Shown one piece after another: positions 34,726 to 43,616 of a stretch of 64,000 nt of DNA (position 1 is the first letter of the stretch; every line of letters begins with the position of its first letter). The position numbers and the translations under genes are program-made. The stretch spans positions 4,501 to 68,500 of the forward strand of contig JAHZGC010000022.1 of NCBI GenBank assembly GCA_019421015.1, written 5' to 3'. This stretch comes from Coriobacteriaceae bacterium (GTDB lineage: Bacteria > Actinomycetota > Coriobacteriia > Coriobacteriales > UMGS124). Under the pieces are notes generated by a model. That model was not told the origin of the DNA. It did no database searches and was given only the letters and a program-made list of their open reading frames with translations.

Positions 34726-34965
34726 GTCCAAAACCCTGATAAAATATCAGGGAACTGTATCGGCGGGGCCTTTGGCAAGCACCGCCACGAGAGAGGATAG
34801 GTGCATGAGGAACTAGCGACGCCCCTGGGCCCAACCACAACCGCCTATACAACCCCTAGGCTGCGCGGCTGGGCGTCGCATCGCTCATGGCACCGTCAAA
34901 ACCCAAGCGCCTTTCAAAGACCGGCGACGTCCCCTCGCGCGGCCTCCCCCCAAGGAGGACCCGCG
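34726..34965 (+). other. Leader region of the ABC-F gene
   Basis: A 240-base region. It holds a 8-bp inverted repeat CCCTGATA-aaa-TATCAGGG at 34732-34750 just after the previous stop, and a possible mini-gene ATG-AGG-AAC-TAG (34805-34816) with AGGATAGGTG upstream. Regulatory short ORFs precede some ABC-F resistance genes, but I see no clear terminator/antiterminator pair here. Confidence 0.3.
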
Positions 34966-36456
34966 ATGCAATTGAACATCTCTCACGTGCGCTATACCTA
35001 TCCCGGTGCTGCCGAGACCGCCGTCAACGACGTGACCGTCGTTTTTCGCGAAGGCTGGACCGGCCTCGTCGGCAACAATGGATGCGGCAAGACCACCCTC
35101 GCGCTCATAGCCGCCGGCATCCTGACCCCCGACACAGGGACGGTGCTCCCGGCGCTCTCCAGCGCGTACTGCCCCCAAGACTCTACCGTCGTCCCCCCGC
35201 ACCTTGAGGAGTTCGCGACAGACTGGGGTTCGGAGGCCGTCCGGCTCAGACGGGAGCTCGGCGTCGAAGACGACTGGCCCTGGCGCTACGCCGAGCTATC
35301 GGGGGGCCAGCAAAAGCGCCTGCAGGTCGCTTGCGCCCTGTGGGAGCTCCCCGACGTGCTCATCCTCGACGAGCCCACCAACGACCTCGACGCACAGACC
35401 CGGGCGGTCGTGGGCAACGCGCTCGAAGCATACCGCGGCATCGGCGTGCTCATCTCTCACGACCGCGAGCTGCTCGACAGGCTTGCCGGGCAATGCCTCA
35501 TGTTCGAGGACGGCCACGCCATCTTAAGGCCGGGAAACTTCAGCGAAGCCTACGGGCAGGCCACGCAGGAAAGGTCCAGCAGCTTTAAACAGCGCCAAGA
35601 CGCCAAACGGGAGCTGTCGCGCCTGCAACGGGAGGCCCAGCGGAGAAGCGAGGAGTCCGCCCGGTCCAAGGGAAGGCTCAGCGCGCGCGACGTCGGCAAA
35701 CACGACAGCGACATGAGGGCGCGTCTTGGCCTGGCACGCGTCACCGGCAAGGACACCGTGGCGGGAAGGGCCTCGGCCGTGATGGCCAAACGGATCGACC
35801 GGGCCGCCGAGAGGCTCGCATCGACCGCGGTAACCAAGCACTACGACCCGCGCATCCAAACGTGCGGACGCGCCTTGAGCGCCGACTTCGTCGTCCACCT
35901 GCCGGCAGGGCGCATGGGCGACGACGACTTTGAGCTTGACGTGCCGGAGCTCTGGGTGTGTCCCACAGACCACGTGGGGATCTCGGGCAACAACGGCTCC
36001 GGAAAGAGTACCCTGCTGCGGCGCCTGCTCGAGCTGACCAAGCCCAACGTGCGCGTCGCCTACGTGCCCCAAAGCGTCAGCGAGCAGCGGCGCGACGAGG
36101 CCCTGAGGTTTTTACGGGCGCTCGACAGCGCCTCGACAGGCCAGGTCCTCTCCCTGGTCGCCCGGCTCAACTCCGACCCCGATCGCCTGCTCGACGGCGG
36201 CGACACAAGCCCCGGCGAGCTGCGAAAGCTCATGCTCGCCGAGCAGCTCCTGTGCGAGCCCAACCTCCTGGTGCTCGACGAACCGACGAACCACCTCGAC
36301 CTCGGCTCCATCCAGGCCCTCCAGGCCATGCTCTCGGAGTTCCCCGGCGCCCTCGTGCTCGTCTCGCACGACCGGGTGCTCCTGGAGGCGACCTGCCCCA
36401 TCCGCTGGAACCTGGGAGAAGGCCCCGACGGCCGCTTCGTCCTCTCGGTTCGCTAG
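34966..36456 (+). CDS. ABC-F family ATPase (ribosome-associated type)
   Basis: A 496-residue soluble protein with two nucleotide-binding domains and no membrane helices: Walker A GNNGCGKTT and GNNGSGKST, Walker B LILDEPTNDLD and LVLDEPTNHLD. The first signature is LSGGQQKR; the second is the altered TSPGELRK. The linker (about residues 195-300) is Arg/Ser-rich with GRLSARDVGKHDSDMRARL and GKDTVAGRASAV. ABC-F proteins act on the ribosome as antibiotic protection or translation factors; which applies is not clear. The ATG at 34966 has AAGGAGG 7 bases upstream; an open frame runs upstream to 34801 but lacks a better site. Confidence 0.82.
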   Translation: MQLNISHVRYTYPGAAETAVNDVTVVFREGWTGLVGNNGCGKTTLALIAAGILTPDTGTVLPALSSAYCPQDSTVVPPHLEEFATDWGSEAVRLRRELGVEDDWPWRYAELSGGQQKRLQVACALWELPDVLILDEPTNDLDAQTRAVVGNALEAYRGIGVLISHDRELLDRLAGQCLMFEDGHAILRPGNFSEAYGQATQERSSSFKQRQDAKRELSRLQREAQRRSEESARSKGRLSARDVGKHDSDMRARLGLARVTGKDTVAGRASAVMAKRIDRAAERLASTAVTKHYDPRIQTCGRALSADFVVHLPAGRMGDDDFELDVPELWVCPTDHVGISGNNGSGKSTLLRRLLELTKPNVRVAYVPQSVSEQRRDEALRFLRALDSASTGQVLSLVARLNSDPDRLLDGGDTSPGELRKLMLAEQLLCEPNLLVLDEPTNHLDLGSIQALQAMLSEFPGALVLVSHDRVLLEATCPIRWNLGEGPDGRFVLSVR

Positions 36457-36560
36457 AGCATTTTGAGAAAGTTCCTGCACAAGGCGCGGCGGGGCGCGGT
36501 GTGCTAGGGCACATAAGCCCCGGCGCAACGCGGTGCAGGACTTTATTCAAAATGCTCTAG
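36453..36560. repeat. Palindromic intergenic repeat, copy R4 (most symmetrical)
   Basis: 108 bp. Ends CTAGAGCATTTTGA and TCAAAATGCTCTAG are exact reverse complements; further pairs are CCTGCAC/GTGCAGG and GGGGC/GCCCC, with tip TGTGC-tagg-GCACA. The first TAG (36454-36456) is the stop codon of the ABC-F gene. It lies in the same-strand gap before the CoA-disulfide-reductase gene. Confidence 0.9.
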
Positions 36561-36641
36561 GGCGGCCCAGGAGCTCATGATATAACCTAAGGCGCGCAAC
36601 CTGTCATTCCTGAAACCGTTTTGACGAGAGAGGACCCTGAG

Positions 36642-38333
36642 ATGAACGTGGTGATCGTGGGCGGGGTGGCCGGAGGCGCCACGGCGGCGGCCCGCATCCG
36701 GCGGCTCGACGAGCAGGCGCAGATCATGGTGTTCGAGCGGACGGGCTACGTGTCCTACGCCAACTGCGGGCTCCCCTACTTCATCGGCGGCACCATCGCC
36801 GACCCGCAGGCCCTGACCCTCCAGACGCCCGAGAGCTTTGCCGCGCGCTTCAGGGTGGCCATGAAGGTGCGCCACGAGGTCACCGCCATCCACCGCGACC
36901 GCAAGACGGTCTCGGTCATCAACCTCGCCACCGGCGAGGAGTTCGAGGAGCCCTACGACAAGCTCATTCTCTCGCCGGGCGCCAAGCCAACCCTGCCGCG
37001 CCTGCCCGGGGTGGGGCTCAAAAAGGTCTTCACGCTGCGCACCGTGGAGGACACGTTCCGCATCAAGGAGTTCGTCGACACGGAGCATCCCCGCTCGGCC
37101 GTGATCGCCGGCGGTGGCTTTATCGGCCTCGAGTTGGCCGAGAACCTCTGCGAGCTGGGCGTGGACGTCACCATCGTGCAGCGCCCCAAGCAGCTCATGA
37201 ACCCCCTTGACCCCGACATGGCGTCGTTCATCCACGCGGAGATGCGCAGGCACGGCGTCAAGCTCGCGCTGGGGCACACGGTGGAGGGGTTCCAGGAAAC
37301 CGGCGGGAGCGTGGAGGTGCTGCTCAAGGACGAGGCGCCCCTGCACGCCGACATGGTGGTGCTGGCCATCGGCGTCACGCCCGACACCCACCTGGCCCAG
37401 CAGGCGGGCCTTGCCCTGGGCATCAAGGGCAGCATCCTGGTGGACGACCGCATGCAGACCTCAGACCCCGACATCTACGCCGTGGGCGACGCGGTGCAGG
37501 TCAAGCACTCCGTGACGGACCAGGACGCCCTTATCTCCCTTGCCGGCCCCGCCAACAAGCAGGGCCGCATCGCCGCCGACAACATCTGCGGCTACGACAG
37601 CCACACCTGCGGCTCCCAGGGCAGCAGCATCATCAAGGTCTTTGACCTCACCGCCGCTGTCACCGGCGTCAACCAGACCGCCGCAGAGAAGGCCGGCCTC
37701 AAGACCGGCAGCGTGATCCTCTCGCCCATGAGCCATGCGGGCTACTACCCCGGCGGCAAGCTCATGACCCTCAAGGTGGTGTTCGAACAGGGGACCTACC
37801 GCCTGCTGGGCGCGCAGATCGTGGGCTACGAGGGCGTCGACAAGCGCATCGACGTGCTGGCAACCGCCTTGCACGCGGGCATGAGGGCCACCGAGCTCGA
37901 GGAGCTGGACCTGGCCTACGCGCCGCCCTACTCCTCGGCCAAGGATCCCGTGAACATGGCCGGTTTCATGATCGACAACATCGAGAAGGGCATTGTGAAG
38001 CAGTGGCACCTCACGGACCTGGGGGCGTTGCTCGGCAACGAGGACGTCACGCTTCTGGACGCCCGCACGGCCTTTGAGTACACCCGGGGCCACATCGACG
38101 GCTTTGTGAACATCCCGGTAGACGAGCTGCGGGAGCGCCTGGGCGAGCTCGACCCCTCCAAGCCCGTCTACGTCATCTGCCAAAGCGGCCTGCGCAGCTA
38201 CATAGCCTGCCGCATCCTGACGGGTTACGGTTACGACGCCTACAACTTCTCGGGCGGCTATCGCTACTACGAGGCCGTGACGGCCGACCGGGCCCTCATC
38301 GAGCAGGCGGCCCCCTGCGGGATGGATCGGTAG
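36642..38333 (+). CDS. CoA-disulfide reductase-like flavoenzyme with C-terminal rhodanese domain
   Basis: A 563-residue FAD/NAD(P)H enzyme of the CoA-disulfide/polysulfide/persulfide reductase group. It has the FAD motif VVIVGGVAGGATAAARIRR, the active Cys42 in SYANCGLPYFIGG, the NADH motif VIAGGGFIGLELAENL and the FAD motif DIYAVGDAV. From about residue 470 there is a rhodanese domain with VTLLDARTAFEYTRGHIDG and catalytic Cys in VICQSGLRSY. Such fusions reduce polysulfide or CoA persulfide. GAGAGGA lies before the ATG at 36642. Confidence 0.88.
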   Translation: MNVVIVGGVAGGATAAARIRRLDEQAQIMVFERTGYVSYANCGLPYFIGGTIADPQALTLQTPESFAARFRVAMKVRHEVTAIHRDRKTVSVINLATGEEFEEPYDKLILSPGAKPTLPRLPGVGLKKVFTLRTVEDTFRIKEFVDTEHPRSAVIAGGGFIGLELAENLCELGVDVTIVQRPKQLMNPLDPDMASFIHAEMRRHGVKLALGHTVEGFQETGGSVEVLLKDEAPLHADMVVLAIGVTPDTHLAQQAGLALGIKGSILVDDRMQTSDPDIYAVGDAVQVKHSVTDQDALISLAGPANKQGRIAADNICGYDSHTCGSQGSSIIKVFDLTAAVTGVNQTAAEKAGLKTGSVILSPMSHAGYYPGGKLMTLKVVFEQGTYRLLGAQIVGYEGVDKRIDVLATALHAGMRATELEELDLAYAPPYSSAKDPVNMAGFMIDNIEKGIVKQWHLTDLGALLGNEDVTLLDARTAFEYTRGHIDGFVNIPVDELRERLGELDPSKPVYVICQSGLRSYIACRILTGYGYDAYNFSGGYRYYEAVTADRALIEQAAPCGMDR

Positions 38334-38368
38334 GCGTCCGAACACATGGCGAGAGACGAGGGGGGCCC

Positions 38369-40420
38369 ATGGGACACGTTTTGAAGAAGGTCGCTGCCTG
38401 GCTATGCACCGTGGGCGTCGCCTGCGGCCTAGGCTGGGCGGCGCTCACCGCCGGAACGGGCCCGGTGACCGCGCCCGCCGTCGCCGAGGCTCGGCCGGCA
38501 ACAGCAGTCGAGGCGCAGTATCCCGGCCTGAAGGACAACTTCTACGAGGCCGTCAACCGCGACTGGTTCGACCGGTGGGACGTCCCGCCCACCGATGCCT
38601 ACGTCGACAACTTCTACTTGCTGCGCGACGAAAACCGCACCCGGCTGCGCGCCATCATGGAGGAGGCCAACGCGAACGCGTCGGCCGAAGAAGGCTCTGA
38701 CGAGCGCAACGTCGGCGCCCTGTGGGCAACGGGCCTCGACCGCGAGGCGCGCAACGCCGGAGGCTGGGGAGACGCCGAGGAATTCTTGGCAGCCATCGAC
38801 GATGCCTCCAGCGTCACCGAGCTGCTTGAGGCGTCCACAACCTTTGACCGCGCCTACGGGTGCTCCAGCTTCTTCGGCCTAAACGTGGGCGCCGACTCAG
38901 AGGACAGCGCGCGCAAGGTCTACTACCTGACCCCCTCCGACACGGGCCTGTCGCAGGAGCTGTGGTTCTCGGACGCCGCGGAGTCCCAGGAACAGGCGCG
39001 GCTCTACCAGGAGCTGCTCGCCGAGCTGTGCACGCTGAACGGGGCCGCGCCCGAGGAGGCCGCCGCAACGGCAGAAGGAGTCGCCGGCGCCATGAAGGAG
39101 CTGGCGGCCTCCTCGCTCACCACGGCCGAGCGGTACGATCCGACCCTCACCTACAACGTGTACCGACTGTCGGACCTCGAGGAGCTGTACGGCGGCCTGC
39201 TTCCCCTGGACCTCATCTACGAGCTGTATGGCGGCCAGCCCGACGATGTGCTGATCATCCAAGACGAGGGGCTGCTCCAGGCAACCGCCGCGCTGCTTGC
39301 TGAGGCCGACCTCGACCTGCTGAAGAGCTACGCAAAGAGCTGCCTGTTCGTCGACCTGGCAGAGTACGGCACCGTGGACGCCTTCGAGGCGAAGGAGCGC
39401 TACGAGACGGAATACATGGGCCTGGAGGAGAGCCTCTCCCTTGAATCCGACCTGGTTAACCAGCTCCAGAAGCAAGCGCCGTTCGAGTGCGGGCGCCTCT
39501 ATGCCGACCGGTACTTCTCAAAAGAATCCCAGGCAGAGATCCAGGCCATGGTCGACGACATCGTGGCCGTCTACGAGCGGCGCATCCGCGCGCTCGGCTG
39601 GATGGGCGACGAGACCAAAGAGGAGGCCCTAGATAAGCTGCAGGCCATAGCGTCGTTCATCGGTGTCCCCGACGAGTGGCCCCAAGACGCCTATGAGCTC
39701 GCGCTCAAACGGCCCGAGGAAGGAGGTCTCTTCGTCAATAACGTCCTGGAGGCCCATCGCGCCGTACGGGATGCCGAGTTCGCCGCCAAGAACGAACCCG
39801 TAGACAAGACGCGCTGGTTTGACGCGCCCCAGACGGTGAACGCCTACTACTATCCCCTGACCAACAGCATCACACTGATGGCCGGCATCCTGCAGCCGCC
39901 CTTCTACGACCCCAACGCAGCTCCCGAGCAGAACCTGGGGCGCATCGGCATGATCATCGCCCACGAGATCACCCACGCCTTCGACAGCATGGGGTCGCTC
40001 TACGACGCCGAAGGAAACCTGCGCGACTGGTGGACCGCCGAAGACGCGCAACGCTTCGAAGAGCTGGCCCAGCGCGTGGTGGACTGCTACGACGGCAGGG
40101 AGGTGAACGGCTTTCTGGTGGACGGCAAACTGACCCTGGGGGAGAACATCGCCGACTTGGGGGCGGTGGCCTGCATAACCGAGGTCGCCAAAGAGCGCGG
40201 CTACGACCTGCAGCAGGTCTACGTCGCCTTCGGGCAGACGTGGCCGTCCAAGATCCGCAGCGAGCACCTGGCCGAAATCATCGCCGCCGACACCCATGCC
40301 CCCGCGGAACCGCGGGGCAACGCCGTGCTGTCCGCGACCGACGGGTTCTACGAGGCGTTCGGCATCGAGGAGGGCGACGGCATGTACGTCGCTCCCGAAG
40401 ACCGGCCGCAGGTGTGGTAG
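38369..40420 (+). CDS. M13-family zinc metallopeptidase (PepO/neprilysin-like), exported
   Basis: A 683-residue endopeptidase. N-terminal signal or anchor: LKKVAAWLCTVGVACGLGWA; mature part opens LKDNFYEAVNRDWF. The catalytic part has VNAYYYPLTNSITLMAGILQ, the zinc motif HEITH (532-536), and LTLGENIADLGAV (third zinc ligand). Likely cleaves peptides outside the membrane. Gene follows the flavoenzyme by 35 bases. A strong hairpin follows its stop. Confidence 0.88.
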   Translation: MGHVLKKVAAWLCTVGVACGLGWAALTAGTGPVTAPAVAEARPATAVEAQYPGLKDNFYEAVNRDWFDRWDVPPTDAYVDNFYLLRDENRTRLRAIMEEANANASAEEGSDERNVGALWATGLDREARNAGGWGDAEEFLAAIDDASSVTELLEASTTFDRAYGCSSFFGLNVGADSEDSARKVYYLTPSDTGLSQELWFSDAAESQEQARLYQELLAELCTLNGAAPEEAAATAEGVAGAMKELAASSLTTAERYDPTLTYNVYRLSDLEELYGGLLPLDLIYELYGGQPDDVLIIQDEGLLQATAALLAEADLDLLKSYAKSCLFVDLAEYGTVDAFEAKERYETEYMGLEESLSLESDLVNQLQKQAPFECGRLYADRYFSKESQAEIQAMVDDIVAVYERRIRALGWMGDETKEEALDKLQAIASFIGVPDEWPQDAYELALKRPEEGGLFVNNVLEAHRAVRDAEFAAKNEPVDKTRWFDAPQTVNAYYYPLTNSITLMAGILQPPFYDPNAAPEQNLGRIGMIIAHEITHAFDSMGSLYDAEGNLRDWWTAEDAQRFEELAQRVVDCYDGREVNGFLVDGKLTLGENIADLGAVACITEVAKERGYDLQQVYVAFGQTWPSKIRSEHLAEIIAADTHAPAEPRGNAVLSATDGFYEAFGIEEGDGMYVAPEDRPQVW

Positions 40421-40429
40421 GTGGCCAGC

Positions 40430-40480
40430 GGGCGATCCCTGCGGGACCGGGAGCCGCCTGCCGCTCCGCGGGGATCGCCC
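40430..40480 (+). terminator. Hairpin after the M13 peptidase gene
   Basis: GGGCGATCCC / GGGATCGCCC, 10-bp perfect arms around a GC-rich loop, starting 9 bases past the stop. No T run follows, so it may be a Rho-type or RNA-stabilising structure. Confidence 0.5.
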
Positions 40481-40546
40481 CCGATAGACCCCGTCACAGC
40501 CCCAACTCCTCCTCACCCCAGCGCTTACGAGGAGGTCAAGGAGCTG

Positions 40547-40723
40547 GTGTCGCGGCTGGCCATCCCGACCGAGTTCGCCATGCTCGGCGCGTCGAACCCC
40601 GTTATGCTCCGCGGGCGTCTGCCCGAGCACAGAGACGAGCTGATCGCGGCCCTCGACTCCATCGTCAACGACATCGGCGAGGAACGGCTGCGCGAATACA
40701 GGGTGGGCCTCAAGCACCTGTGA
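40547..40723 (+). pseudogene. Short ORF, possible C-terminal remnant of a radical SAM protein
   Basis: The reading frame encodes about 58 residues ending FAMLGASNPVMLRGRLPEH, then LIAALDSIV and LREYR. This looks like the last segment of actinobacterial radical SAM proteins that end in a GASN..GRLP..R pattern, but no CxxxCxxC cluster motif or TIM-barrel part precedes it. GAGGAGGT lies 10 bases before the GTG at 40547, so it might be expressed as a small protein. The assignment is by resemblance only. Confidence 0.4.
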
Positions 40724-40883
40724 GGCCGCGGCCCAACGCTGGCAAACCGGCGTGTATCATGGGAGGTCAACTGCCGGCAAGGCAGATTGCCGGCCCCACC
40801 ACGCGTCCTCCCCACCTGTGCACCCGTACGGAGAGGCCCGCCAAGCGCCGGCCCTGTAAGCTGGTCTTGTAAGGAGGTGCGCA

Positions 40884-41741
40884 TTGAGCCAGCTTGAAGA
40901 CCTGAACCGCGCAATGGGCTACATAGAGGAGCACCTGGACGGCACGGCCGACATGGACGAGCTCGCGCGGGTCGCCGCGTGCTCCAAGTACCAGCTGCAG
41001 CGGATGTTCCCCTATCTGACCGGAATACCCCTGACCGAGTACATCCGCCGCCGAGCCATGACGCGGGCCGCCCAGGACCTGAGGTCGTCGGACACCAAGG
41101 TGATCGACACGGCCCTGCGCTACGGGTACGACTCCCCCACCGCGTTCAACCGCGCGTTCCGACGCGTCCACGGCCTCTCGCCCAGTGAGGCACGGCGTCC
41201 TGAATCCAAGCTGACCCTCTACCCGCGCCTCGTGTTCACCTTGTCTGTGAAAGGAGAAGAGGCAATGGACTACAGGATCGTCGAACAGGATGCCTTCCGC
41301 GTGGTGGGGATCCCCTCTACCAACGGGACGTGGGACCTCGAAGACGCGGGGGCCAAGGCAACCGAGTACTGGGAGCAGCTGGGTACCGGCATCCACCAGG
41401 TGCTGGACCTTATGGACGGCAGCGAACCGCAGGGGCTGTTGGGCGTCCAGTTCTGCAAGGACGGCGCGTTCGACTGCTACATGGCGTGCGTCGCCACGGG
41501 CCAGCCGTGCCCCGCAGGGATGGAGGAGCGCACGGTGGAGGCGGCCACCTACGCGGTGTTCGAGTGCGTGGGGGCGATGCCGCATGCGATGACCGACCTG
41601 TGGCACCGCATCCTGACCGAGTGGCTCCCCTCGTCGGGCTACCGATGGGACAGTAAGACAGACGTCGAACGCTACCTCACACCAAAGATGGACTCCCCCG
41701 ACAGCCGCAGCGAGGTCTGGCTACCGGTGGTCAGGGAGTAG
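40884..41741 (+). CDS. AraC-family regulator with GyrI-like effector domain
   Basis: A 285-residue protein: an AraC-type double helix-turn-helix at residues 5-105 (ELARVAACSKYQLQRMFPYL, ALRYGYDSPTAFNRAFRRVH) and a C-terminal GyrI-like small-molecule domain from about 120 (DYRIVEQDAFRVVGIPS to EVWLPVVRE). This Rob/SoxS-like pairing senses drugs or metabolites. The start is TTG at 40884 with AAGGAGGT 6 bases upstream. The target gene is unknown; no divergent partner is adjacent. Confidence 0.85.
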   Translation: MSQLEDLNRAMGYIEEHLDGTADMDELARVAACSKYQLQRMFPYLTGIPLTEYIRRRAMTRAAQDLRSSDTKVIDTALRYGYDSPTAFNRAFRRVHGLSPSEARRPESKLTLYPRLVFTLSVKGEEAMDYRIVEQDAFRVVGIPSTNGTWDLEDAGAKATEYWEQLGTGIHQVLDLMDGSEPQGLLGVQFCKDGAFDCYMACVATGQPCPAGMEERTVEAATYAVFECVGAMPHAMTDLWHRILTEWLPSSGYRWDSKTDVERYLTPKMDSPDSRSEVWLPVVRE

Positions 41742-41751
41742 GACGAACAAC

Positions 41752-41792
41752 GGGCGCACCCTCGGGTCGGTTTTGACCAGGGTGCGCCCTTG
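41752..41792 (+). terminator. Intrinsic terminator after the AraC-family gene
   Basis: GGGCGCACCCT / AGGGTGCGCCC, 11-bp perfect arms, with a 16-base loop and TTGG after it. Confidence 0.75.
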
Positions 41793-41863
41793 GAGGGTAC
41801 GGCGGATTTCTGGCTTTTACTGCTGAGCGAGCCCGGCTCTCGGGCCCCGGTGCACCGCAAAGA

Positions 41864-42007
41864 CAAATCTTGACCGAGGGCGTAACTTCTTATCGAAAAC
41901 TGATATATAAATATGGAAATGACGAATAAAATAGCAGGTCGTTTGTGAACCTATAAGAAAATTATATCATATTCACAAATAAATCTACGCCCTCGAGCCA
42001 GATTTTG
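41864..42007. mobile_element. 144-bp AT-rich element with terminal inverted repeats (MITE-like)
   Basis: Left end CAAATCTTGACCGAGGGCGTA and right end (reverse complement CAAAATCTGGCTCGAGGGCGTA) form imperfect 21-22 bp inverted ends; the inner 10 bases are identical. The 100 bases between are strikingly AT-rich against a GC-rich background and hold a second inverted repeat TTTGTGAA / TTCACAAA. No gene fits inside. It fills the gap between the AraC-gene terminator and the end of the hydrolase gene. A miniature transposable element or the remnant of an insertion sequence is the simplest reading; no target duplication was confirmed. Confidence 0.5.
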
Positions 42008-42038
42008 TTTTGGGATCGAGGACATCCCGCGAGATCGG

Positions 42039-42890
42039 TCATCCCCTCGGACCGAACCCCTCGACAAATCCCTCGATCAAGGCGTTCACAACCTCGGGGC
42101 GGTCGGTGTTGGAGTTGTGCCCCGCGCCCTCGACCCAGTGCACGGGCAGCCCCGTTCGTTTCTCCCACTCGCGGTTATAGCGCCGGGCGGAGCCCGCCTT
42201 GTCCTGAATACCGCAGATGACAAGCGTCGGGCACGGCAGGCTGTAGTCCCTCTCGGGCGAGATGGCCTCAGCAAGCACCCGATACCCATGGGTGGCCAGC
42301 GCGCAGTACTCGCGCTTCTCGTAGCCGTCCATCATCTCGCCCATGAGGCGCCTACCGTAGTCGGAGGTGGCAGAGCCGTTAGTACCCACCCGCTTCAAGG
42401 TACCCCAAGGAATCGAAAGATACATGAGCTTGGTGTGCTTGAGGAAGAAGAGCTCCCAACCCGCGTAGTATTCGAACCCCAGGGGACACGAGTCGATGGA
42501 GACGAACCCGGAGGCGTCTGTGGGAAAGAGCCGCAGGTAGGCCTGGGCCGTATAGCCTCCCATGGACTGCCCCGCCAAGACAGGCCCGCGGATGCCCTCG
42601 CGCTCAAAAATCCCGTGCAGCCAGCGCGCCAAGTCGTCGAGCGTCCAGTCGAGCTCAAACGGCCGAGAATCCCCGTGGGAGGGAGGGTCCCACACAAAGA
42701 CGTTCGCCTTGTCCAAGAAAAACGCAACCTGCTTCTCGAAGAGCCTGTGGTCCGCCGTAAGTCCGGGGAGAAACGCCAACCAGGGGCGTTCGGGCATCGG
42801 CCGAGCCGAAACCCAATAGGCGATCTGCCCGGCCGCCGTCTGATAGTGCCTCTCGCATAACCGCTTTTCGTCCCAAACACCGCATGCCAT
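42039..42890 (-). CDS. Alpha/beta hydrolase
   Basis: A 283-residue serine hydrolase with the nucleophile elbow GQSMGGY, the oxyanion region LAFLPGLTADHRLFE, the acid Asp region LVICGIQDKAGSA and catalytic His in EGAGHNSN. No signal peptide. GGGGAGG sits 4 bases before the ATG. Substrate unknown; possibly an esterase or C-C hydrolase. A small hairpin (GTACAGC / GCTGTAC, 42997-43016) separates it from the flavodoxin gene upstream. Confidence 0.82.
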   Translation of the reverse strand: MACGVWDEKRLCERHYQTAAGQIAYWVSARPMPERPWLAFLPGLTADHRLFEKQVAFFLDKANVFVWDPPSHGDSRPFELDWTLDDLARWLHGIFEREGIRGPVLAGQSMGGYTAQAYLRLFPTDASGFVSIDSCPLGFEYYAGWELFFLKHTKLMYLSIPWGTLKRVGTNGSATSDYGRRLMGEMMDGYEKREYCALATHGYRVLAEAISPERDYSLPCPTLVICGIQDKAGSARRYNREWEKRTGLPVHWVEGAGHNSNTDRPEVVNALIEGFVEGFGPRG

Positions 42891-43021
42891 GGGCCTCCCC
42901 TTTCGCTCGCCGTACGGTACAGGCTAGTCGATTGACTTGCTTTTGGAAGGCCCACGGACAAGAGCATCGAAACGAGCGCGTTCTTTTTTCGTTATCGTAC
43001 AGCGGCAAGGCTGTACCGAAG

Positions 43022-43615
43022 CTACGAAATCCGCCCGCCTTCCAACCCACGCACATAGGCCAACGTCGGCTCCAGGTACGCGCGCCTTGTGCCGTCGAAC
43101 CCGTCTCCCATGACGCGCAGCATCTCGGCAGCTTTGGGGTCGGTTTTGGCGGCCTTCGCGTTCATCTTGAAGAACATCTTCATGGCGACCTTGTCCAGCA
43201 CACCAAGCCGGTCGTAGTCAAAGCCGCCCTGGCAGTAGAAGTGGGGCAGACCGGGGTAGTCAGCCGCTGGAAAGACGCGCGAGAAGGCCTCCTCCACCTC
43301 GGACGCAGGCCACGTGTCGCACGGCATCGGGGTCGCCCCCGTAGCAAGCACAACGGCGTGGAGGGCCGGATGCTCCCGCATCGCCCGTTTGAGCCACGTG
43401 GCGCCCTTGATAGAAGCGGCATGGAACCAGCTGCAAAATACCAGCACGTCCGCCTTCGAGAGGTCGACGCCCGATCGCCGTGCGTATGGGATCGCCGCAC
43501 ACCCAAGGTCCTCGGCCAGCCACTCGGCATAGCGCTTCGTGAAGCCGGTCTGCGAGCAATAGACGACGGCGACGTTGCACACGGCGGCCGCGCAGCTCTC
43601 TTTGAATGCGTCCAT
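43022..43615 (-). CDS. Flavodoxin-like protein
   Basis: A 197-residue flavodoxin-fold protein with the FMN phosphate loop VVYCSQTGFTKRYAEWLAE, then DVLVFCSWFHAAS and VVLATGATP. The C-terminal part has a helix rich in Lys and Met. The ATG at 43615 lies 1 base past the TetR stop, with GAGAGG upstream, so the two form one transcript. It probably carries electrons or acts as a quinone-type reductase under TetR control. Confidence 0.8.
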   Translation of the reverse strand: MDAFKESCAAAVCNVAVVYCSQTGFTKRYAEWLAEDLGCAAIPYARRSGVDLSKADVLVFCSWFHAASIKGATWLKRAMREHPALHAVVLATGATPMPCDTWPASEVEEAFSRVFPAADYPGLPHFYCQGGFDYDRLGVLDKVAMKMFFKMNAKAAKTDPKAAEMLRVMGDGFDGTRRAYLEPTLAYVRGLEGGRIS

Positions 43616-43616
43616 G

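Noticed and set aside
34801..34965. Longer N-terminus for the ABC-F protein from GTG 34801
   Set aside because: Open frame without family support; AAGGAGG and the family start favour 34966.
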